Part shown: in pieces, positions 53,362 through 61,115 of the stretch
Layout of the letters: every line of letters starts with the position of its first letter
Numbering within the stretch: position 1 is the first letter of the stretch
Assembly (NCBI GenBank): GCA_002471665.1
Contig: DKQK01000071.1
Location: 257,655 to 321,654, forward strand
Length of the DNA: 64,000 bases
Direction: 5' to 3'
From: Gammaproteobacteria bacterium UBA7310
Lineage (GTDB): Bacteria; Pseudomonadota; Gammaproteobacteria; Pseudomonadales; Ketobacteraceae
Program-made: the position numbers and the translations under genes
The notes under the pieces: generated by a model
The model's database searches: none
What the model saw: only the letters and a program-made list of their open reading frames with translations
What the model was told of the DNA's origin: nothing

Positions 53362-55076
53362 CCCTCTATTAAGCTCAAACGACGATCCACATGTTCCTGT
53401 CTACAAATAACGTAAGCAGCCGTGCGGGCCCGGGTAAGAGCAACGTAAAAATTTGCAACCTGCCATTCATTCATTTCCCCTTCCGGCAGGTCACCAATAA
53501 TCACTATTTCTGATTCAAGCCCTTTAAACGCAGGAATAGAAGCGGCGGGAATTGCTCCCATTGGAATATCATCTTTACCACCATCGAGCACATGAACCTT
53601 TTTTCCGATAGATGAGTAACCACCTACATAGAATGCTTCTGATGGCGCAAAAAATGATAACAAAACAATATCACTGGGGTCGGCACCCTCTGATATTAAT
53701 TGAGTTATTAATGACATCGAAACTTTGTGATCGGTTTTCGCCCCATGAATGGTTCTGTAGTCTACTGGCGCGATAAATTGACGCCTGCACTTGGGGGGCG
53801 TGGTTCCTGTAACCATCGCTGCCTCTCTGGCAATTGTCACAGGATTTCTCATATTAATGCTTAGTTTCAGGTTCATCGCCCGGGATGACAGGTGAGAATA
53901 CAAGCTGTCTTCAAGCTTGTTATACACGCTGGCTTGCAAAGCGGTATCCAGGAACATCACCCATCTTCCCCCGGACATTCCCTCATTCAAAAACCAATCC
54001 AGCGCATTCATAACATCCGGTGCTAACACATCCTGAGCTTCATCGATCACCAAAACATCATAGGGATTCAGCTCACCAGTCTCAGTGGCCGTTATGGCCG
54101 CCTCTTCTGCCATGGCCAGAACTGCTTTAAACTGCTTCCCCTCTGGAATTTGACCTGGAAACGCTTTACCCACTAACTGGTACAATATTCCCCAGATAGT
54201 GTGCAAAGTAATATTCTTATGTTTTGCAAATTCCTGTTGTTGTAATTGCAAGGCCAGATTACGGTTGAAGCAGAGAAACAATACACGCAGTCCACTTTGA
54301 GCCAACCGTCTGGCAGCCTCTGCAGCAAGAACAGTTTTACCCGTACCTGCGGCCCCTTCACAAATTACCCTGGGATTACCCGGATGCAGGAGAGTTTCCA
54401 GGGATGAGTATTGCTCCTCGGAGAGGGACAACAGTTCATTATGACTTTCTCTTATGAGGCTTGTAATTCCGGGAACCAAGTCAAAATCAGCACGAAAACT
54501 ATGGACAATGGCTTCAATATCCCGCGGTGATAATGGTGTTTGAAATTTTCTACCTCTACTTGCTTCATGGGCCAGGGTATATTCCGCAAGCTTTATCAAA
54601 TAGTCAGAAACCGGGAGCTCTTTGTCTCTCTCGTCAAAAATACACTCCTGGTCCCATTCAGGGTCCTGTTCAACAAATTGCACATCAGGAAACATAACCC
54701 CCCAACCAAACGGCATACGCCTTATTAAGTCCTTTCCAAGTCTGGTACGAACCTCATGCAACAATGTGCCTCTTGCAGATTGAGCCTGCTTGAACGGCCC
54801 TTCCATTGATGTATAAGACTTACCGGGCCAGCCTATCGTCCAGGCTCCATTCTGTCTGCTAACATGGCCGCCTTTGACTTCCAGACAATACACTCCAAGC
54901 GGGCCAATTATCACAAAATCGCATTCCGCATAGGTTTTTCTTTTATGGCGCGCCAAACCAAGCGAATGCAGTATCACATACCCATCCAGTGCAGGGTCTT
55001 CTGCCAGCTGGCTGAATACCCACTGCTCAGACTTTGTGGTATCAGAATGAGGCCTGAAGGGAAGCATTCGGTTCAT
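53358..55076 (-). CDS. NERD-domain superfamily 1 helicase
   Basis: The 572-residue protein has an N-terminal NERD nuclease-related domain (residues ~12-115; ECDFVIIGPLGVYCLEVKGGHV, with Asp and Glu-x-Lys at the nuclease positions), then a UvrD-like helicase: Walker A GAAGTGKTVLAAEAA, Walker B LVIDEAQDVL, and motif VI YVALTRARTAAYV. It overlaps its upstream and downstream neighbours by 4 bases each. It is not a standard DISARM gene, yet is inside the operon. It could unwind and cut DNA as an effector. Confidence 0.85.
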   Translation of the reverse strand: MNRMLPFRPHSDTTKSEQWVFSQLAEDPALDGYVILHSLGLARHKRKTYAECDFVIIGPLGVYCLEVKGGHVSRQNGAWTIGWPGKSYTSMEGPFKQAQSARGTLLHEVRTRLGKDLIRRMPFGWGVMFPDVQFVEQDPEWDQECIFDERDKELPVSDYLIKLAEYTLAHEASRGRKFQTPLSPRDIEAIVHSFRADFDLVPGITSLIRESHNELLSLSEEQYSSLETLLHPGNPRVICEGAAGTGKTVLAAEAARRLAQSGLRVLFLCFNRNLALQLQQQEFAKHKNITLHTIWGILYQLVGKAFPGQIPEGKQFKAVLAMAEEAAITATETGELNPYDVLVIDEAQDVLAPDVMNALDWFLNEGMSGGRWVMFLDTALQASVYNKLEDSLYSHLSSRAMNLKLSINMRNPVTIAREAAMVTGTTPPKCRRQFIAPVDYRTIHGAKTDHKVSMSLITQLISEGADPSDIVLLSFFAPSEAFYVGGYSSIGKKVHVLDGGKDDIPMGAIPAASIPAFKGLESEIVIIGDLPEGEMNEWQVANFYVALTRARTAAYVICRQEHVDRRLSLIEG

Positions 55077-58000
55077 TTTCCTGCCTCCAGAAATCCGTCA
55101 TGAATTGAGTGAACTCCCAACAAAGACGCATCAAACCTGGCAGGTTCGTCAATGGAATATATAGAAAGAACCCTATAACGGATTTTCCTTCCATTAATTT
55201 CGATAAATGCACTATCACCCAGTCCGCTTAGAGATGCCGTAGAAAGCTGAGCCACCAGGAAATGTCCGGCTTTTCTCCTGGCCCTATAGATCGTATTTAC
55301 GTGTTTAAGGATGTTATCTGCCAGCTCTTTGGAATTATCGATGCCGGCACATAACAGGATGTTGGGTATGGTTTGAGATGGATTTTGGGGTGCCACAGTT
55401 TTTGTGGAAAAAAGCCATGACACCAAAGTAACACGAGTTCTGTCTATACCATGGCGAAACAATTCGTTTTGCATTTTGTCAAGATCGTAGTCATTTGCCT
55501 TATAAATCTTCCGTAAAGCATTACGCCAAAGGCTGGACTGCTTCCTGGTGGCTCCATCATCATCAACAATAGCATCGGCCAACTCGTCAACTACATCCCC
55601 CAACGCAGGATCATCGGGAAACGCTAACACATCTCCTGGTTCCAGGAGTTTTGTACTCTTCCACAAGAGTTTCTCTGCGTCAGACTCACTGAGCTCGGCA
55701 GTATTTAGTGCTCCGCCCAATATTTCGTTCAAACAGACAAGCTTTGCGTTATCAGCGAACAGGGCATAGTGTTGGCCATCATTAAAAAACATTAGACGCC
55801 CAAGAACCTGCGTTTGCCTGCCCTGGCCAACGGAGGACAAACTCATGTGTTCACGTACAGCAGACTCCAGCCAATCATCACCTTCCGGAGACTCATCCTC
55901 GTACTCATCTACGCTCAAATTGGATTCAGGGGCTTTAATATCCCTTGGCACTGCAGGAGGGCTTCCCGCTTCCGGATTTTTTTTGGAGAATAATTTCCAG
56001 CTTTCCTGTGTTTTTTTATCAAGATTAACAAAAGTTCTTTCCAGCTTTCTGACTTGCTTTGACGAGCGCTGGCACTCAAATTTATATAGCATGTGTATTT
56101 GAACGCCAGACCAACCACCAAGTCGCAATTGGAGCATTTCTTTGCGCCCAAGCCATCCAGGCACCAAAAGCAATTCAACATTTTCTAACGATTGCAAATC
56201 ATGCACCGAAATCAACTCAATCTTGACATGCGCCAGGTTTAACTCCCTATTTGAAAATGTCTCCGCAACGGAACGGGAAGCAACCGCAATATGGCATGTT
56301 TTATAGTCCTTTATAATTTCATACAGGACTTGCGCTTTTGGATTCTTCTCTTTGACAGCTTTGAGAAGCTTGTCACTGGCAGATGCCAGATAGTTGATAT
56401 CCTGGTCATACATTCCCATTACGGCTGCGTGTTGTGCCAGACTTCCAAGAATATGAACCAAATGCTCATCAGAAATATCATTTCCCATAGGAGGGTAAGC
56501 TGATATGTGCTTTAAGACTGTTTCCGCACTCATGGCGAAGGATAAAAGGGCCGAGTCCTCATCGAATGCGCGCAGCTTGATTTTTTGGGCAATTTGATAA
56601 AACTCGTCCAACTCTGCAAACTCAACAAAATGAGTAATTAACCTGACATCCGATGCCCTGGTTTGCCTTTTCACATACCTGGCAAGAGGCCCTGTACCGA
56701 TATCAGTGGTAGAAATCGGGCTTGCCGCAGTCGAAACAGGGTCGACAGCTTCAGGCTGAATAAACCAAACAGATTCATCCTTACTGTCCGGGTAAGATCC
56801 TGCCCGTGTATCAACCTGGGAAATTACGATTACTTTCAAATCAGGGTTGTATTGTCGGCACCTCTCTTTCAGCGCCTCCATCGCAACACGATCCACAGCT
56901 CGGTCTACAATCATGTACTGAGGTTTGGGAGAGCCCTCAACCCTGTCACGAAGTATACTTTCCGCCACATTAAGGCTGCTACACACAATCATTGTCGGAT
57001 CTACAACCGACGGCTCCGCACCCAAAGCCGATCTGTTTACACGACTTCGGTATTCAATCGTTATGAGCTCATCGAGCCTGCGGCCAAAGGGGCAGATGGT
57101 CTCGAGATAAGCGAAAAAGTCTGATCGTGTCGTTACATAAAGGACAGAAGTTTGTGTATCAGCAGCATGAAATCTGTGAACTGCCGTTTGGCTGTCTTCT
57201 TCTACTGTCGATAGCCAGCGTTCTAACTGCTTTTTGGTCGCAAAGGTAACTTCTTTGCTATTTGCTGGTTCAAGCAACAGGGCTTTTTCAGATGGTATAT
57301 GTACTTTTTTATTGTCATCACCCTTAAGCCTCACCATTGGCAACTCGGAACCATCTGGCGCCTTATAGGGCTCAGCCATCATCACGTATCGAAGGGTGTG
57401 TCCATCTCTGAATGCAGCCAGCGTTCCTGGAGTTAGTATAGTGCTCTTTTTCTCAGAGCCCACTTCTTTCAAAACACAGGCAGCGGCTGACAAAAAACCG
57501 CATGGCCCGACATCCGGCAGTACTATATTACGTGTTTGATTTTGTTCTAATGAAGAGTCAAGGCAGCAGGAAACAACCGCTTTTAACAATAATGTAAGGT
57601 GATTTTTGGAGTCTTGGTCCTGCCAGTATACACGGGTTATAAAAGGCCATTTCTCGGCAGCATGATCTATTAACCGTTTCCATGGAAGCTCACCAAACAC
57701 AAACCCATACATGTTTTCGATAACATGTATATCATCCAAAAAGCCAACGTATCCCTGGCTATCATTTATTACGTCGTCTTCAAGACACACGTATCGTAGA
57801 GCCGCTTTTGCCCAATATCCCGCTTCTGAGGGTTCATGTGCAGCCTGACACAATCCCAAAAGTTTGTTGGCAATTGAGGGAAAATACGCTGTGTGATGGA
57901 TTTCAGAGAACTCTGTTGCAACTCCTTCCGCAAAGGCCTTTAACTGGTCCAGATCCTCGTTTTCAGCTTCTGCAAGCTCAATAATCAGGTCATCAATTCG

Positions 58001-58411
58001 TTGCTGTTCTTCGGGTGATATAAATTTATTAATCGCCCTGGCGCCCAGCATTCCAAGAAGAGTCTCCACAGTTCGATCTGTCAGCCAGCATATGTCCATG
58101 AGCAGATCCTGGTTTCCACTTTCCAACTGCTGAACCAGGGTTACAAACAAACTGATAGCAGACCAGGATGTCCGGGCAACCTCTTCAGTAGACGGGTGCG
58201 CTATGCGAAATTGTGCATTTATCCAGACCCAATCCCTAAGCAAATAAGGCTCTGAAACGGCATATTGAGTAAGTAGGCGTATGGCCCTGGAGGTACTGAG
58301 ATAAAATTCAGGAGTGTCACATTCAAGGGCCCAGGACGTATCCCACTGACTAAGCGCACCCTGAAGTTTTGCAGTGTTGACCCTGTAATCAGTCCTGGTT
58401 GCGGTTTTCAT
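55073..58411 (-). CDS. Large DISARM-associated protein, DrmE candidate
   Basis: I do not recognise this 1112-residue protein by motif. No nuclease, methylase or intact Walker A/B signature is visible; the middle (about residues 330-620) contains alternating hydrophobic strand segments such as YMIVDRAVDRVAMEAL and LKVIVISQVDT, which could be a degenerate helicase fold. The last ~150 residues (LRKIYKANDYDLDKMQNELF, GDSAFIEINGRKIRYRVLS) form a distinct domain. Position in a class 2-like set (with drmA, drmB and a C5-methylase) makes DrmE the best candidate. ATG 58411 follows GGAAG and is 23 bases inside the Xre gene end. Confidence 0.55.
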   Translation of the reverse strand: MKTATRTDYRVNTAKLQGALSQWDTSWALECDTPEFYLSTSRAIRLLTQYAVSEPYLLRDWVWINAQFRIAHPSTEEVARTSWSAISLFVTLVQQLESGNQDLLMDICWLTDRTVETLLGMLGARAINKFISPEEQQRIDDLIIELAEAENEDLDQLKAFAEGVATEFSEIHHTAYFPSIANKLLGLCQAAHEPSEAGYWAKAALRYVCLEDDVINDSQGYVGFLDDIHVIENMYGFVFGELPWKRLIDHAAEKWPFITRVYWQDQDSKNHLTLLLKAVVSCCLDSSLEQNQTRNIVLPDVGPCGFLSAAACVLKEVGSEKKSTILTPGTLAAFRDGHTLRYVMMAEPYKAPDGSELPMVRLKGDDNKKVHIPSEKALLLEPANSKEVTFATKKQLERWLSTVEEDSQTAVHRFHAADTQTSVLYVTTRSDFFAYLETICPFGRRLDELITIEYRSRVNRSALGAEPSVVDPTMIVCSSLNVAESILRDRVEGSPKPQYMIVDRAVDRVAMEALKERCRQYNPDLKVIVISQVDTRAGSYPDSKDESVWFIQPEAVDPVSTAASPISTTDIGTGPLARYVKRQTRASDVRLITHFVEFAELDEFYQIAQKIKLRAFDEDSALLSFAMSAETVLKHISAYPPMGNDISDEHLVHILGSLAQHAAVMGMYDQDINYLASASDKLLKAVKEKNPKAQVLYEIIKDYKTCHIAVASRSVAETFSNRELNLAHVKIELISVHDLQSLENVELLLVPGWLGRKEMLQLRLGGWSGVQIHMLYKFECQRSSKQVRKLERTFVNLDKKTQESWKLFSKKNPEAGSPPAVPRDIKAPESNLSVDEYEDESPEGDDWLESAVREHMSLSSVGQGRQTQVLGRLMFFNDGQHYALFADNAKLVCLNEILGGALNTAELSESDAEKLLWKSTKLLEPGDVLAFPDDPALGDVVDELADAIVDDDGATRKQSSLWRNALRKIYKANDYDLDKMQNELFRHGIDRTRVTLVSWLFSTKTVAPQNPSQTIPNILLCAGIDNSKELADNILKHVNTIYRARRKAGHFLVAQLSTASLSGLGDSAFIEINGRKIRYRVLSIYSIDEPARFDASLLGVHSIHDGFLEAGK

Positions 58412-58643
58412 CCAAATAGCTTCCCTTCTTTGACTGTTCCGGGCGATCACAAAACTCCAGGAAATCACCTACTTCGCACTGAAACAGGCAACAAAGCTTA
58501 TCCAGGGCTTCTATATCGATTTTTTGCGCCGTTTCCTTGTACATCAGCGTCACGGTATTCCGACTGAGGCCGGTTTCGCGCAAAACGTCGGAGATCTTCA
58601 TTTTTCGCTCCCCCATTAGGCGAGCGAGATGGCAACGTATCAT
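58389..58643 (-). CDS. Xre-family transcriptional regulator
   Basis: The 84-residue protein is a single Cro/C1-type helix-turn-helix (ISDVLRETGLSRNTVTLMYKE; residues ~17-60), of the YozG-like short type with FQCEVGDFLEF at the end. It is the first gene of the defence operon and overlaps the next by 23 bases. It probably represses or times the operon; a candidate -35 TTGAAA with AATTAT 17 bases later lies upstream on the minus strand in the 115-base gap 58644-58758. Confidence 0.82.
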   Translation of the reverse strand: MIRCHLARLMGERKMKISDVLRETGLSRNTVTLMYKETAQKIDIEALDKLCCLFQCEVGDFLEFCDRPEQSKKGSYLDENRNQD

Positions 58644-58758
58644 GACCGGGCCCCAGTCTAGACAAAATAGAGCCCAATCATAACCGATTAGCCCGAAATA
58701 ATTAAAGACAATCTAGAATATTTCAATATAAAAAGGAATTTATACTGGCCAACTATAC

Positions 58759-60063
58759 TTACAACAGCGCCAGATATGCTCTCTGAATAGCCTTTTTAAG
58801 CACCCACTTAGGCAGACCAGTTTCCTCTTTGAGCAACCTATAAGCCTGCTTTCTAGACTTTGGAGCATTCCCCTCAGACTCAGACAGAAAATACTCCAGC
58901 GAGCGCCGCTGGGCGAGGTAGAGTTTTCCGAGGTGTTCGACCTGTTTGAAATGCTTATATCGAGCGGTGATCTCATTAACCTGGATCGGAAACCGATACT
59001 CCAGATAGCCCACAGATACGCCTAGCCTTCTGGCTGTGGCTTTCAATGATAGTGGCTCATTATCTTGATCTGACGCATTTAGCGCTTTCAGCTTTAGCAA
59101 GATTGCACCATGGTCCCTAACCTCACGACGTACCGGACTGCGGAAGCTGTCGGGGAACGGGCAATAATCATCGATACCTAGCAGCGGCGTGGTATTGGCG
59201 GCGTTACCCGAGATGAGGTCATACAGCGAGATACCCAGCCGAAAAGACAGTTTTCGCGCGTCATTGAGGCACAAACTATGACCACAGTGGGCGACAGACA
59301 AGAGCTTGTCGCGGCTCAGTAGTTCGTAAAACTTATCTTCCTTATCTAGGCGCCAGTAATGGTCGAACAATTGACTTACAGAGGTGACTAGGCCATTCTC
59401 TGGCAAAGAACTGTACCCATATCGCTGAAGATCGCTAACCAACTGCAAAACATCACGACCTGTGTGCATCCAGGTTGGGATGGCATTTTTGCTGCCACCC
59501 GATGCTTTCCTGTAAGAAATTGGTTTACCGCAGTCCTGACAGACATTTAAAGGTTTAATCCTTCTATAACTTGTTTGCTTGCAACCGCAATGGTCGCACG
59601 CCTGCAGGAGCTCACCTCTGTGAATCGGGCAAACGCTTAATGCTCGAAAATGCCAACTCAACTTGAAATACGGCTCTTCTCCAAGAGCCAACATCTCGTC
59701 GATACATTCAGGACACCATCGAAACCCATGTACTATCTCATGGCTTGATCGAGTAAACGCCTTGCTGAGAACAGATGCGTAGGTTCCAGACAGAGTTTGC
59801 CCGGTTAAGTGCTCGAACACATCGATTAGATAGTCCGATAATTTGTTACTGCGGAGGATTTCATGGTTCTGCAGATAGGTTGGTGTATTTTCTAGCCTGC
59901 CTTGGTAGGAGGAATCCCTCCGAACTTGACGACCCGCAAACCTTATAAGCTCACCAACAAATATACCGTGTTGGTGAGCGGCTCTATGAATATAGGATGG
60001 TAGGGATTCAATCTCTGCCGTCCCACTTCCGCGTGCAGGTATTGGGAAGAGCTTTACCTTCAT
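58759..60063 (-). CDS. tniQ: TniQ/TnsD-type target-selection protein
   Basis: The 434-residue protein has the TniQ start LPIPARGSGTAEIESLPSYIHRAAHQHG-like block (in this protein beginning LFPIPARGSG), followed by two zinc-finger sets: C117-x2-C120 with C145 and H148, and C156-x2-C159 with C175-x2-C178. The C-terminus has a helix-turn-helix (LSLKATARRLGVSVGYLEYRF). It joins TnsC by a 4-base overlap. Size is between Tn5053 TniQ and Tn7 TnsD. It most likely recognises the tRNA-gene target site and recruits TnsC. Confidence 0.87.
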   Translation of the reverse strand: MKVKLFPIPARGSGTAEIESLPSYIHRAAHQHGIFVGELIRFAGRQVRRDSSYQGRLENTPTYLQNHEILRSNKLSDYLIDVFEHLTGQTLSGTYASVLSKAFTRSSHEIVHGFRWCPECIDEMLALGEEPYFKLSWHFRALSVCPIHRGELLQACDHCGCKQTSYRRIKPLNVCQDCGKPISYRKASGGSKNAIPTWMHTGRDVLQLVSDLQRYGYSSLPENGLVTSVSQLFDHYWRLDKEDKFYELLSRDKLLSVAHCGHSLCLNDARKLSFRLGISLYDLISGNAANTTPLLGIDDYCPFPDSFRSPVRREVRDHGAILLKLKALNASDQDNEPLSLKATARRLGVSVGYLEYRFPIQVNEITARYKHFKQVEHLGKLYLAQRRSLEYFLSESEGNAPKSRKQAYRLLKEETGLPKWVLKKAIQRAYLALL

Positions 60064-61115
60064 TTTTGAGACCCCACTCGATTTCCTGCGGTTTCTCTCG
60101 TTGGCTTACGCTGAAACGGTTTTGACTTATTTTTGGGTGGAGAATGCGGTTCCTTCCGCTCATTACTGCGCGCCGACGAAATTGACGACTTTATCAAGCT
60201 CCTCTCACCTGCAAGAATTTCGGCTTTAATGGACTTTAGATCCAAGTCAGTCAAGCGGGTTTCGCGGAGCAAACCTGCATCGATTGGTTTTCCATCGATT
60301 TTGGCAATGGCATCTGCTCGTTTCAGCCAAGCTTTGAGTAATCCAATACATCCCATACTGCCTTCATACATTAGCTCAGCGGCATCAACTAATGAGCTCA
60401 TTGAGTCATCCAAATCGACAATATCGCTGTATGTGGCAAGCAATTCAGCAAAGCTCGAGATATCTTTTTCTGTAGCTTGGTATCTAGGGAAATGTATTTG
60501 GTGTTTTCGGCCAACTAAGTGTGGCGAGCGGGCAACAATATCAACAACTGGATAAGCCCCGACCACCACCAATACAAGACCTACCGATTCTGCTAAACAC
60601 TTCCATGAGTCCAACACCGCAAACGCAGCCTGAACATCCCCACCAACATATTTGACATGCTGGGCTTCATCAATGAAAAGGAATCTTGTTTTGCGTGCCT
60701 CGAACGCTTTCTCAAGGGCAATCCTCATTGTCGCCTCCGTAGAGCGGTCCATCTTCTGCATTGCGAGGAAGTCTTCTAAGTTTTCTCCCTGAATTGAAAA
60801 TAGAGGGTGCTTAACCGCTTCAAGTGCTCGTAAAGTGAATGCCTTGGTGGAAAATGCTCCGTTGTTACCCGCATTAATCGCTCTAACAACGACGGCCGGC
60901 ATAGTTCCCGTATCTTCATAACAGTGATTTCCGAACAACATTTCTATCAATTTAAGAATCAAGGACGACTTACCAGCTCTCGACGGCCCAGTAATACAAA
61001 TTACATCTCCAGGTGATGCACAACTCAGTATATAAAACGCCTCTGAGATAGCACGTTTCCAATTTCTATGAGAGATTGCAATATCAAATTTCTTGGAGTC
61101 AAAGCTACCAAACAT
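60060..61115 (-). CDS. tnsC: TnsC/TniB-type AAA+ transposition ATPase
   Basis: The 351-residue protein has Walker A GPSRAGKSS (residues 43-51) and Walker B FLFIDEAQH (Asp149), the AAA+ pattern of TnsC/TniB. The C-terminus is Lys/Pro-rich and basic. In Tn7 relatives this ATPase links the target protein to the transposase. It overlaps tnsAB by 11 bases and tniQ by 4 bases. Confidence 0.9.
   Translation of the reverse strand: MFGSFDSKKFDIAISHRNWKRAISEAFYILSCASPGDVICITGPSRAGKSSLILKLIEMLFGNHCYEDTGTMPAVVVRAINAGNNGAFSTKAFTLRALEAVKHPLFSIQGENLEDFLAMQKMDRSTEATMRIALEKAFEARKTRFLFIDEAQHVKYVGGDVQAAFAVLDSWKCLAESVGLVLVVVGAYPVVDIVARSPHLVGRKHQIHFPRYQATEKDISSFAELLATYSDIVDLDDSMSSLVDAAELMYEGSMGCIGLLKAWLKRADAIAKIDGKPIDAGLLRETRLTDLDLKSIKAEILAGERSLIKSSISSARSNERKEPHSPPKNKSKPFQRKPTRETAGNRVGSQK

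Noticed and set aside
45869..58411. A phospholipase-D DrmC gene in the operon
   Set aside because: I looked for HxKx4D motifs in every product and found none, so DrmC is absent from the visible locus.
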